Below, one piece after another: positions 27,395 to 35,567 of a stretch of DNA of 35,932 nucleotides. The stretch covers positions 1 through 35,932 of the forward strand of contig QCUL01000026.1 of NCBI GenBank assembly GCA_003210755.1, read 5' to 3'. The notes under the pieces were generated by a model that was given only the letters and a program-made list of their open reading frames with translations, was not told the DNA's origin and did no database searches. The translations under genes and the position numbers were made by a program. Origin of the DNA: Synechococcus sp. AG-679-C18. GTDB lineage: Bacteria > Cyanobacteriota > Cyanobacteriia > PCC-6307 > Cyanobiaceae. How positions within the stretch are numbered: the stretch's first letter is position 1; each line of letters starts with the position of its first letter.

Positions 27395-27507
27395 GGCATG
27401 ACCCCTCAATCCCCCATCCTAGGATTTGATGAAAGCTTTAGTCACAAATTCAGGCTCTGAATTGCTCACGCTTTGCTGTCAAAATTGTGAGTAATTGATT
27501 TGCCTTG

Positions 27508-28449
27508 ATGGCATCTACGCGACTCACAAGCCGACGCCGGCAGGACCAAGGTTCGAAATGGGTCAGAATTGTTATGGCCGTTTTGGCCACTGTCGGAGTG
27601 ATCGACACTGGCTCGATCACGCTGAACTTCTGGGGAGTTCTTGGAAATCTCACCTGTCCAATGGGTGCGGGTGGTTGCGACAAGGTTCTGAGTAGCCCTT
27701 GGGGGACTCTTTATCAAGGGGATGGGGTATCCATTCCGTTGTCCTTTGCCGGGTTTCTTGCATATATGGCCGTGCTGGTGATGGCGGTCTTGCCATTGCT
27801 CCCAGGCTTGTCAGAGAACAAAGCTGAATTATCCCGACGCACTTGGTGGGGGTTGTTCACCGTTTCGCTCGCAATGGCTGTGTTCAGCCTGGTGCTTGTT
27901 GGGCTGATGGTGATCAAGATTCAAGCCTTCTGTTTCTTTTGCATCCTTTCAGCACTGATTTCCTTGTCCCTTGTGGTGCTCTCATCGCTAGGAGGTGGAT
28001 GGGACGACCCATCCCAACTACTATTTCGCGGTTTCCTCCTTGCACTAGCTGTGCTGCTCGGAGGGCTGATTTGGGCCTCTGTTCTTGATCCAGCTCGCCC
28101 TGATGATGCTGCGACTGGCCTAGGTGCACCACCCTTGGTCACATCGGCGAGTAATCCAGCCAAAACAGCACTTGCTGAACATCTCACTGCGTCTGGAGCA
28201 GTGATGTACAGCGCTTATTGGTGCCCTCATTGCCATGAACAGAAGGAGATGTTTGGCAAAGAAGCCTCGAAAACCCTCAAAGTTGTTGAATGCGCTCCAG
28301 CAGGTCAAAACAACCAAGCCGAGCTTTGTCAGAGCAAAGGCATTGAAGGTTTCCCGACCTGGGAGATCAATGGTGAGCTTGATTCCGGTGTGAAAAAACT
28401 CAAGGACCTCGCTCGTCTTTCGGGACATAAGGGTTCTCAAGATTTTTGA
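27508..28449 (+). CDS. VKOR-thioredoxin fusion protein
   Basis: Bacterial VKOR re-oxidises thiol oxidants using quinone and so drives disulfide formation in exported proteins; the cyanobacterial type is fused to its thioredoxin partner. The 313-residue product has the loop cysteines C50 and C57 (LTCPMGAGGCDK), the quinone-side pair CFFC (C142, C145), about five hydrophobic segments, and a C-terminal Trx-like domain with CPHC (C239, C242) plus C262 and C274. All redox pairs needed for electron relay are present. The crystal structure of a Synechococcus homologue is known. I chose the ATG at 27508; a TTG lies one codon before it. Confidence 0.93.
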   Translation: MASTRLTSRRRQDQGSKWVRIVMAVLATVGVIDTGSITLNFWGVLGNLTCPMGAGGCDKVLSSPWGTLYQGDGVSIPLSFAGFLAYMAVLVMAVLPLLPGLSENKAELSRRTWWGLFTVSLAMAVFSLVLVGLMVIKIQAFCFFCILSALISLSLVVLSSLGGGWDDPSQLLFRGFLLALAVLLGGLIWASVLDPARPDDAATGLGAPPLVTSASNPAKTALAEHLTASGAVMYSAYWCPHCHEQKEMFGKEASKTLKVVECAPAGQNNQAELCQSKGIEGFPTWEINGELDSGVKKLKDLARLSGHKGSQDF

Positions 28450-28464
28450 ACGATTGGTCCAATC

Positions 28465-30147
28465 TCATGAGCTCACGGCTCTCGTTCCGATGGCCTGACC
28501 TTTCACCTGGCGGCTATGGCGGCACCATTGAGGCATGGGAGCTGGTGTGTCGCTGCGGAAGTGCCCGCCCCTACTCTCTTTGCGAAATAAGCAGGCCTCC
28601 AGCAAAAGAGAGCTGGATTGCTGCCGATGATGCAGATCCAGAAGCAGATTGAGCTCCTCTCGGCTGATTTCATCGAGCAGTGTGCTTTGAGAGGGATGTT
28701 GTTGTTGCACCATCCTTAGCGGAGGCATTGCTTCCAAGATTGGCTTTGCTCTTTGAAGTGTTTTTAAAACGTCTTGCATGCCAATCACTGAGCGATCGAC
28801 CCCCGCGACGCGCCAACATTCCGATCTCAGCCATTGGATGGATGTGGTCAAATCTTGCTTGTTGAAAGCCCTACGACCATGCTCTGTTGGGGGTTTCGGT
28901 TCGGTCAGCTCCGCCTTCGTTGTCACACTCGCTAGAGGAGCAATGCCGAGGTCGATGTCACGTAATTGCCTGGCGAAGACAAGACATTCCATAAGGGAGT
29001 TGCTAGCGAGACGATTGGCTCCATGCACTCCGGTGCAGGCCACCTCTCCAACGGCGTAGAGCCCTGGAAGGCTTGTGGCAGCTTGCAAGTCGGTGGAAAC
29101 ACCCCCCATCCAGTAATGGGCTGCCGGCGCTACAGGAATTGGCTCTTGTTGCGGATTGATTCCGAAGCCATGGCAGCGCTCAAGAATGGTGGGGAAACGC
29201 CGCTTTAACTCGTCAGCACTGATAGGGGTGAGATCAAGGCCCATATGAGCGACCCCCTGGCTCTGCATTCGGTGAACCAGGGCACGACTGACTTGATCTC
29301 TTGGCGCCAAGTCCTCTCCTGGAAGTTCACTCACGGGACTTTGTCCCAAGGCGTCGACAAGGCGAGCCCCCTCTCCACGGACGGCTTCAGAAATCAAGAA
29401 GCAAGGTGCATGCTCAAGCTTGAGCGCTGTGGGATGAAACTGGACGAATTCCAGATCTTCGATGGCGGCACCGGCTTGCCAGGCCAGAGCGACACCCTCT
29501 CCGCAGGCTTGTGCCGGGTTTGTTGTGTTGGTGTAGAGGTGCCCACCTCCTCCGGTTGCAAGTACCACAGCGCGGGCAGGAATCCAGTGCAGCCATGGGC
29601 CTTCAAGCACCTGAACACCGCAGCAGTGATTGTTTTGCACCCATAGCTGGGTAACGCGGACACCTCGGCGATGCTGTAAGCCAGGACGAGCATCCACTCG
29701 TTCCCTTAAAACATCCACCAACGCTTTGCCAGTGCGGTCTTGAACGTGGAGAACCCTTCGATGGCTGTGGGCGGCTTCGAGCGTGGTGGCAAGTGTTCCG
29801 TTCTGGTTGCGGTCAAACTCCATACCAAGCTCTTGAAGTCTGAGCACGCTTTGAGGAGCTTCATCGACCAGAAGGCGCACTGCATCTCCATCGCAGAGAC
29901 CAGCTCCGGCTCGAAGTGTGTCGTCCCCATGGCTTCCAGCGTTGTCGTTGGAACGAGTAACGGCTGCGATGCCTCCTTGAGCCCAGCGACTGGATGAACG
30001 TCTGCTGGTATTTCGGTTCAGGAGCAAAACACGGAGATCAACCGGTAGCTCCAAACATGTCATTAGCCCGGCAGCACCGGCGCCAATCACGATTACATCC
30101 CAGGGCCCAGGCGCAATCGGATCCATAGAGGTTGCGTTGATGCTCAT
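28465..30147 (-). CDS. nadB: L-aspartate oxidase
   Basis: NadB oxidises L-aspartate to iminoaspartate with FAD, the first step of de novo NAD synthesis. The 560-residue product has VIVIGAGAAGL (FAD Rossmann), SRWAQGGIAAV, the substrate-site segment FVQFHPTAL, GARLVDALG, YWMGGVSTD and the C-terminal FAD contact ANRLASNSLMECLVF. Succinate dehydrogenase is the main look-alike, but the SSRWAQGGIAA and ASNSL motifs favour NadB. The start is the ATG at 30147 or at 30126; neither has a Shine-Dalgarno-like sequence. The psbU terminator ends only six bases before 30147. Confidence 0.93.
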   Translation of the reverse strand: MSINATSMDPIAPGPWDVIVIGAGAAGLMTCLELPVDLRVLLLNRNTSRRSSSRWAQGGIAAVTRSNDNAGSHGDDTLRAGAGLCDGDAVRLLVDEAPQSVLRLQELGMEFDRNQNGTLATTLEAAHSHRRVLHVQDRTGKALVDVLRERVDARPGLQHRRGVRVTQLWVQNNHCCGVQVLEGPWLHWIPARAVVLATGGGGHLYTNTTNPAQACGEGVALAWQAGAAIEDLEFVQFHPTALKLEHAPCFLISEAVRGEGARLVDALGQSPVSELPGEDLAPRDQVSRALVHRMQSQGVAHMGLDLTPISADELKRRFPTILERCHGFGINPQQEPIPVAPAAHYWMGGVSTDLQAATSLPGLYAVGEVACTGVHGANRLASNSLMECLVFARQLRDIDLGIAPLASVTTKAELTEPKPPTEHGRRAFNKQDLTTSIQWLRSECWRVAGVDRSVIGMQDVLKTLQRAKPILEAMPPLRMVQQQHPSQSTLLDEISREELNLLLDLHHRQQSSSLLLEACLFRKESRGGHFRSDTPAPMPQWCRHSRQVKGQAIGTRAVSS

Positions 30148-30153
30148 GGGAGC

Positions 30154-30181
30154 AAAAAAACCGCCACAAGTAGTGGCGGTT
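30154..30181 (-). terminator. Rho-independent terminator of psbU
   Basis: Read on the minus strand, the arms aaccgccac and gtggcggtt pair perfectly over nine bases with a five-base loop, and the hairpin is followed by seven T. It lies 16 bases after the psbU stop and six bases before the first nadB ATG, so nadB depends on read-through or a promoter overlapping this element. Confidence 0.88.
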
Positions 30182-30197
30182 CCAGCTTGGATCAGGG

Positions 30198-30575
30198 TTA
30201 ACGATACTGGCCGTCGTTAATGCGGTCGAATCCCTCGTTCAGGGCAATCGATGGAGCTGTCACCACGAAATTGTCGCGATATTTCTCGAACAATTCTTTC
30301 TGACGTTCGGAAAGATCGAGAGCCAGCACGTCGTCAACGTTCTCGTAGGGACCTCCAAGAACGATTTTCCCAGCGAATGTGGGATACATCCCAGGGAATT
30401 GCTGGAAGCGGCGAACAGAGGAATTGTTTAAATCAACCTTGTCGCCACGTTCTGCAAGTTTGTCGTCTGCAACGTTTCTAATTTCAGCGGCAGAAACACT
30501 GGGGGGAACGAGAAGGCCTATCAATAGGCCACCGATCACAACCATGCCGGTAAACCAGGACAGCAGGCGCTTCAT
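30198..30575 (-). CDS. psbU: Photosystem II 12 kDa extrinsic protein
   Basis: PsbU sits on the lumenal face of photosystem II and stabilises the oxygen-evolving Mn cluster. The 125-residue precursor has a signal peptide (KRLLSWFTGMVVIGGLLIG, cleavage near SVSA/AEI) and the family segments KVDLNNSSVRRF, QQFPGMYPTFAGKIV, GPYENVDDVLAL and the C-terminal EGFDRINDGQYR. The ATG at 30575 gives a proper signal peptide; a longer frame from 30665 does not. It is the first gene of a strand run that continues into nadB after a strong terminator. Confidence 0.95.
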   Translation of the reverse strand: MKRLLSWFTGMVVIGGLLIGLLVPPSVSAAEIRNVADDKLAERGDKVDLNNSSVRRFQQFPGMYPTFAGKIVLGGPYENVDDVLALDLSERQKELFEKYRDNFVVTAPSIALNEGFDRINDGQYR

Positions 30576-30608
30576 CTGTACTCTCCGTGGGGATTCGGAA
30601 CTTAACTT

Positions 30609-30621
30609 CCGGCAGCGCCGG
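30609..30621 (-). promoter_or_regulatory. Small GC-rich hairpin in the psbU leader
   Basis: ccggc and gccgg form a perfect five-base stem with a three-base loop, about 33 bases before the psbU ATG. It is a short palindrome, so it could be an mRNA-stabilising hairpin, an operator half, or chance. No promoter elements can be fixed with confidence in the gap 30576-30687. Confidence 0.3.
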
Positions 30622-30687
30622 TAGGGAAACCATACAAGTGCAGATCCCTTTTGCTCCGTTACCACTGTCAGGCGTTCGCAGTTCGTT

Positions 30688-31383
30688 TCAGATGAGACCG
30701 CTCAAGCTTGGAACTGAGAGTGAAAGGACAAGAAAAAGGGCGTCTATGAGAAGCGTTGTGGACAGCACGGAGGCAGCGACGCTCAAGGCTTCGCGGTGAC
30801 GGACCGTTCGGATCGAATACTTGCGGAACTGTTTCACGAGCAACAGGATCAACCCTGCTGCTGAGAGAAGAATGACAACCGAAGCTGGTTGCAGAACTGC
30901 TTGCGCTGCTTCATGAAGAAGACGTGGAGCTTCGCTTGAGGCTGCTTGAACAACTGTTGGCCAAAAAGACATCACACCAGTTAGAGCCATCGTTACGTCA
31001 GTGATTGCCGTGCCAAGCAATGAAGCTAAATAGAAGGAACAACCAAGTCTCCAGCGGCTGTTGAGACCACCGATAGCGAGTGGTAAAGCAATTGACTCCA
31101 CGGGCAGGTGCAACACCGGATGCATGCGAAGCCATCCCCAAAACAAGGTTCCAGCAAGCCAGCTTCCGCTAAAGCCAACGAGGAGTGCTCCGTTTTGTTT
31201 CCATGATGTATTTCCAAGTTGCACTGCCACAATTCCTGCTGTTACCAGTACGGCGGTGAAGAGACAGGAACTAAAAGGATGAAAGCGAACCCAGGGTGCT
31301 TGGAGAAAAACGGGGAGAACAACGAGTGCTGAAGCCCAGAAGGACAACGAGCTAGGCAAAGAAGCAGGTGAAACCTGGGGCAT
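30688..31383 (-). CDS. DUF3120-family membrane protein
   Basis: The 231-residue product is a cyanobacterial integral membrane protein with about six or seven hydrophobic segments and the family-like opening SFWASALVVLPVFLQAPWVRFHPF. WLRMHPVLHLPVESIALP and LGTAITDVTMALTG are the other conserved-looking parts. Members of the family have no known function. I chose the ATG at 31383 (MPQVSPAS), which puts the conserved core close to the start; a longer frame reaching 31659 would overlap the uppP gene. The 174-base gap 31384-31557 lies between it and uppP; I see no clear element in it. Confidence 0.75.
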   Translation of the reverse strand: MPQVSPASLPSSLSFWASALVVLPVFLQAPWVRFHPFSSCLFTAVLVTAGIVAVQLGNTSWKQNGALLVGFSGSWLAGTLFWGWLRMHPVLHLPVESIALPLAIGGLNSRWRLGCSFYLASLLGTAITDVTMALTGVMSFWPTVVQAASSEAPRLLHEAAQAVLQPASVVILLSAAGLILLLVKQFRKYSIRTVRHREALSVAASVLSTTLLIDALFLVLSLSVPSLSGLI

Positions 31384-31557
31384 GACCAGGGCCTGTTTCT
31401 CCGGTGGTGGAGTCTGAATCAGACCACTCAGCAAAAGGACCCCTCCCGGGAACAGTTGAGCAAAGAATTCGAAGATTAGAAGATTTGAACCCTTGTTCGG
31501 GATTTCGAGATCGATGCCAGTGACGCATAGTCGTATTGCGATCATTGAAAGAGCGCT

Positions 31558-32409
31558 TTGACCACGGATCCCGGACTGCTTGAAGCTTGTTGGCGTGATT
31601 TTGTGCTCGGGGTCGTGCAGGGGCTGACGGAGTTTTTGCCGATTAGCAGTACGGCCCACCTCAAGATTGTTCCTGTTCTCGCAGGCTGGGGCGACCCTGG
31701 GATCTCAGTCACGGCTGTGATCCAGCTCGGCAGCATCGTGGCAGTAATTGCCTACTTCCGTGCTGATCTGGCAGGGGTACTTCAAGGCATCAGTAAAGCG
31801 TTCCGCCGAGGCCAATGGCAGGAACCCGATGCTCGGCTTGGAATTGCCATGGCAACAGGCACGGTGCCGATTTTGATCGCCGGTTTCTGCATCAAGTTGT
31901 TTTGGCCTGGCTATGCAACCTCCCCACTACGAAGTGTTCCCTCCATTGCTGTTGTGTCGATTGTGATGGCACTTCTGCTTGGGTTGTCTGAACGGTTTGG
32001 CCCACGACTGAAGCAGCTCAATCATGTGGAAGGACGTGATGGACTGATTGTTGGGCTGGCGCAGGTATTGGCATTGATCCCAGGCGTCTCCCGTTCCGGT
32101 AGCACGCTCACGGCATCATTGTTTGATGGATGGAAGCGAGCCGATGCAGCTCGCTTCTCCTTTTTGTTAGGGATTCCTGCCATCACGATCGCAGGGCTGG
32201 TGGAATTGAAAGATGCTTTTTCAGAGCCAAGCGTGGGGGGAGTCTTACCTGTCTTCGTGGGAATCTGCTCTGCAGCAGTGGTCTCTTGGCTAGCCATCGA
32301 CTGGCTTATTAAGTATCTCCAGAACCACAGCACGTGGATTTTTGTGATTTACAGGTTGCTGTTTGGTGTGCTTCTTCTGGTGTGGTGGTTTGGCGCGGCA
32401 TCAGACTGA
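31558..32409 (+). CDS. uppP: Undecaprenyl-diphosphatase (BacA/UppP)
   Basis: UppP removes a phosphate from undecaprenyl diphosphate at the membrane to recycle the carrier lipid for peptidoglycan and other surface glycans; it also gives bacitracin resistance. The 283-residue product has the motifs QGLTEFLPISSTAHL (21-35, with E25 and the SSTAH box) and PGVSRSGST in the second half, and eight or so hydrophobic segments. The start is TTG 31558; no ATG fits before the conserved first motif. It is 21 bases ahead of the radical SAM gene. Confidence 0.94.
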   Translation: MTTDPGLLEACWRDFVLGVVQGLTEFLPISSTAHLKIVPVLAGWGDPGISVTAVIQLGSIVAVIAYFRADLAGVLQGISKAFRRGQWQEPDARLGIAMATGTVPILIAGFCIKLFWPGYATSPLRSVPSIAVVSIVMALLLGLSERFGPRLKQLNHVEGRDGLIVGLAQVLALIPGVSRSGSTLTASLFDGWKRADAARFSFLLGIPAITIAGLVELKDAFSEPSVGGVLPVFVGICSAAVVSWLAIDWLIKYLQNHSTWIFVIYRLLFGVLLLVWWFGAASD

Positions 32410-32430
32410 ACGCAATTACCGGTAAGCGCT

Positions 32431-33828
32431 GTGTGGAATGAACCTTCTGCCGGTGTGGCTGTTGCAGCTCTAGATCCGGATGGTGAGTCCCGTCAGCCTG
32501 CACCTGCTGTTGTGGCATCCGTCGAGCCAGGATCGATTGGAGAGGAACTTGGCTTTGAGCCTGGTGATCAACTGTTGAGTGTCAATGGTGTTCGTCCTCG
32601 AGATCTCATTGATTACCGCTATTTAATCGTCGAAGAGCAGTTGCACTTAGAGATTCGTGATGAGGCGGGGGTGCTCCATCAGGTAGATCTGGAAAAAGAT
32701 GAAGATCAAGGCCTTGGCCTGGCCTTCACAGAAGCGTTGTTCGATGGATTGCGGCAGTGCAGTAACCGCTGTGCGTTCTGCTTTATCGACCAGCAACCCC
32801 CCGGCCATCGCAGCAGCCTTTATCTCAAGGACGACGACTACCGCTTGAGTTTTCTTTACGGCTCTTACCTAACACTTACCAACCTCACTGATTCCGATTG
32901 GAACAGGATCGAACAACAGCGTTTATCGCCTTTGTTTGTTTCGGTACACGCCACTGATCCCGAGCTGCGATCGAGCCTTTTGCAGAATCCACGAGCTGGT
33001 CAGTTGCTGCAACAACTTGCCTGGTTTGCTGAGCGGGATCTTCAGATCCATGCCCAGGTTGTCGTTTGCCCTGATCAGAATGATGGAGCCGCTTTGCTAC
33101 GCACTATTCAGGATCTGGCTCAATTTGCGGGGGGGGAGTGGCCGGCCGTGCTTTCTGTTGCAGTGGTTCCTGTGGGCCTTACCCGTTTCAGGCCTGAATC
33201 TGATGGCTTGCGTGCGGTCAGTCCAGACGATGCAAGGCAGGTGATTGCAGCCGTGGAACCACTGCAGAAGGAGTTTCAGTTGAAGTTTGAAAGCCGTTTT
33301 GCCTGGTTGTCAGATGAGTGGTATCTAATTGCTGGTCTGCCCTTGCCTCCTCGCGCGAGTTACGAGGACTTCCCTCAGCAGGAAAACGGAGTTGGCAGCA
33401 TCAGGGCGTTTATAGCCGCTTTGGACGATGCCACCTTCGATCTTCCTGAACGTGTGACGAGGCCAGTAAGAAGCAGCTGGGTGGTTGGACGCTTGGTTGA
33501 AAACGCGCTGGAGCCAGTAATGAACCGGCTCAATGCTGTCGATGGCGTCCAATTGAAGTTGCTTGGTCTCCCGAGCCCCTATTGGGGGCAAGATCAGGTT
33601 GTTACTGGCTTGCTAACAGGACAAGACTTGCTTGACGGCCTTGTGGGTCAAGACCTTGGTGATCAGCTTTTGCTCCCTTCCGTCATGCTTCGTCAGGGGG
33701 ACCCAGTGTTTTTGGACGATATGACGTTGGATCAATTGCAGGAGAATTTGTCGGTTCCGGTCCGAATCGTGCATGGAGCAGCTGAGATCGTGGCCTCTGC
33801 ACTGGGCTCGATCGAAAAAAGCACTTAG
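32431..33828 (+). CDS. PDZ-radical SAM-DUF512 protein (TIGR03279 type)
   Basis: The 465-residue product starts with a PDZ-like domain (about 25-95, with PGSIGEELGFEPGDQLLSVNG), then a radical SAM/Fe-S motif C110, C114, C117 (RQCSNRCAFCFID) and a C-terminal DUF512 domain. It corresponds to the 'putative FeS-containing cyanobacterial-specific oxidoreductase' family; homologues also occur in Firmicutes. The reaction is unknown. The start is GTG 32431. It follows uppP by 21 bases and may share its transcript. Confidence 0.85.
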   Translation: MWNEPSAGVAVAALDPDGESRQPAPAVVASVEPGSIGEELGFEPGDQLLSVNGVRPRDLIDYRYLIVEEQLHLEIRDEAGVLHQVDLEKDEDQGLGLAFTEALFDGLRQCSNRCAFCFIDQQPPGHRSSLYLKDDDYRLSFLYGSYLTLTNLTDSDWNRIEQQRLSPLFVSVHATDPELRSSLLQNPRAGQLLQQLAWFAERDLQIHAQVVVCPDQNDGAALLRTIQDLAQFAGGEWPAVLSVAVVPVGLTRFRPESDGLRAVSPDDARQVIAAVEPLQKEFQLKFESRFAWLSDEWYLIAGLPLPPRASYEDFPQQENGVGSIRAFIAALDDATFDLPERVTRPVRSSWVVGRLVENALEPVMNRLNAVDGVQLKLLGLPSPYWGQDQVVTGLLTGQDLLDGLVGQDLGDQLLLPSVMLRQGDPVFLDDMTLDQLQENLSVPVRIVHGAAEIVASALGSIEKST

Positions 33829-33852
33829 GCTCCGCAAAGTTCCAGATCTAAT

Positions 33853-35562
33853 GTGCTTCGGATAGCTGCTCGTCTTGTTTTAATCGCAGGCTGTTTGCCT
33901 GTCTTTGCTGCATCGGCTGCACTTTCTCAAGAAGTTGAGGTTGATACCGCTTCTTCTGAATCCTTGTTAATGGATCAGTCGACTCTTCCAAATGCTATTG
34001 ATCTAAAAGGAACTCGACCGAAAGCAGACCCATCTGTGACGCCAGCGGCGGCCACTACCCTCCCAGCGGATCTGGATGCGCTCAGTTCGCCTGACAGCCT
34101 CGCATTGCCCGATGCTCCTTCCCAGGTCACGATCCGCGAACTTCGTCCGTTAACTCTCGCAGAGGTTGAGCTACTGGCTGAAGTGAACAATCCCGACCTG
34201 AAAGCTGCCGCAAGTCGGGTTGATCAAGCGAAATCCAATGTGCTTGCTCAAACTTCTCTTTGGTATCCAACAGTTAGCTTAACGGCCAATGCATTACCTC
34301 AATATCTCAGTGGAGAGCAATATCAAAATCCTGATTTTGTACGATCAGTCATTAACCCTAGTACTGGCCTCCCACTAACACAAGCAAAAACGAATTCGGC
34401 TCAATGGTCAGCCAACTTTCAAGCAGCTGTTCAATGGGATTTGATCAATCCTGCTCGTGTTCCCACTATCGCTGCTTCGAGAGATAATTTCGAAAGATCT
34501 AGTTTTGGCTATTTAATCGCTTTAAGAGAATTGAGACTTCTCGCCTCAAAATCTTACTTTAGACTGCAACGTGCCGACGACGAGGTCCGCATCGGACAGG
34601 AGGGTGTGCGGGCTTCCTTAGTGAGTCTTCGTGATGCGGATGCACGTTATCGAGCAGGAGTATCAACAAAAGTGGATGTATTAGAGGCCCAAAATCAACT
34701 TGCTTTAGATCGTCAGCAATTAACCAATGGACTTAAAATTCAATCGACGCGCCGGAGAGAACTTGCACAGGTACTGAATCTCCCAGAGGATGTCACTCCC
34801 ACAGCGGCAAGTCCTTCGCGCGTAACTGGTATTTGGCAACCATCGCTTCAAGAAAGTATCGTTGCGGCTTACGCGTTTCGGGAAGAGCTCGATCAATTTA
34901 TCCTCGATATTTCGATCAATAACAGCAATGCCAATACTGCACTTGCAAATGTGCAACCATTATTGAGATTCTTCAATACCTTTACAACGGGAAGGACTCA
35001 GGGGCAGCTTAATAGGCCGGGTTCAATTGATTTCGATGATTACGGTTGGAATGTTCAGAATACTGTTGGGTTAAATGTTAGTTGGAATATTTTTGATGGA
35101 GGAGCTTCCCGCGCCAATTACCGGAAAAATAAGCAAAAAGCAGAGGAAAGTAAGTTTCTGTTTTCAAAAGAACGGGATAAAGTTCGCTTTCAAGTTGAAG
35201 AAAGTTTTTTTAATTTACGCGCGTCTTCTCAAAACATTTTCACCACGACAAGAGCAGTAAAATTTTCAGCTGAAACATTGAGATTGACCCGTCTTCGCTT
35301 CCAAGCGGGTGTGACGACACAACGGGAAGTTGTTGATGCACAACGTGATCTAACCAGAGCTGAGGTTACTTACGCCCAGGCAATTGAGGATTACAACACT
35401 GCACTGGCTGATTTACGCCGGCGAACTGGCCTTGATCAAGTGGCGGCCTGCCCGGCCATTAACTTGCCTGCTACAAAATCCTTGCAGCCCTACTCGGATA
35501 TTCCCATTGAGCCAATTCCTATCCCTTCTCCTTGTGAAGACAGTGTGCCTGCTCAGAGTTGA
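33853..35562 (+). CDS. TolC-family outer-membrane efflux protein
   Basis: The 569-residue product has an N-terminal signal peptide (LRIAARLVLIAGCLPVFAA, cleavage near SAA), a Pro/Ala-rich linker of about 80 residues, and two TolC/OEP repeats, each with long coiled helices (LAEVELLAEVNNPDLKAAAS in the first, VVDAQRDLTRAEVTYAQAI in the second). TolC trimers form a channel through the outer membrane for type I secretion or drug efflux. No inner-membrane pump or adaptor gene is next to it. The start is GTG 33853; the ATG two bases earlier is out of frame. The 3' end is close to the next gene (5 bases). Confidence 0.9.
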   Translation: MLRIAARLVLIAGCLPVFAASAALSQEVEVDTASSESLLMDQSTLPNAIDLKGTRPKADPSVTPAAATTLPADLDALSSPDSLALPDAPSQVTIRELRPLTLAEVELLAEVNNPDLKAAASRVDQAKSNVLAQTSLWYPTVSLTANALPQYLSGEQYQNPDFVRSVINPSTGLPLTQAKTNSAQWSANFQAAVQWDLINPARVPTIAASRDNFERSSFGYLIALRELRLLASKSYFRLQRADDEVRIGQEGVRASLVSLRDADARYRAGVSTKVDVLEAQNQLALDRQQLTNGLKIQSTRRRELAQVLNLPEDVTPTAASPSRVTGIWQPSLQESIVAAYAFREELDQFILDISINNSNANTALANVQPLLRFFNTFTTGRTQGQLNRPGSIDFDDYGWNVQNTVGLNVSWNIFDGGASRANYRKNKQKAEESKFLFSKERDKVRFQVEESFFNLRASSQNIFTTTRAVKFSAETLRLTRLRFQAGVTTQREVVDAQRDLTRAEVTYAQAIEDYNTALADLRRRTGLDQVAACPAINLPATKSLQPYSDIPIEPIPIPSPCEDSVPAQS

Positions 35563-35567
35563 TCAGT

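Noticed and set aside
31384-31659. N-terminal extension of the DUF3120 gene up to 31659
   Set aside because: It would overlap uppP and adds residues with no membrane or family pattern; the conserved core begins just after the ATG at 31383.
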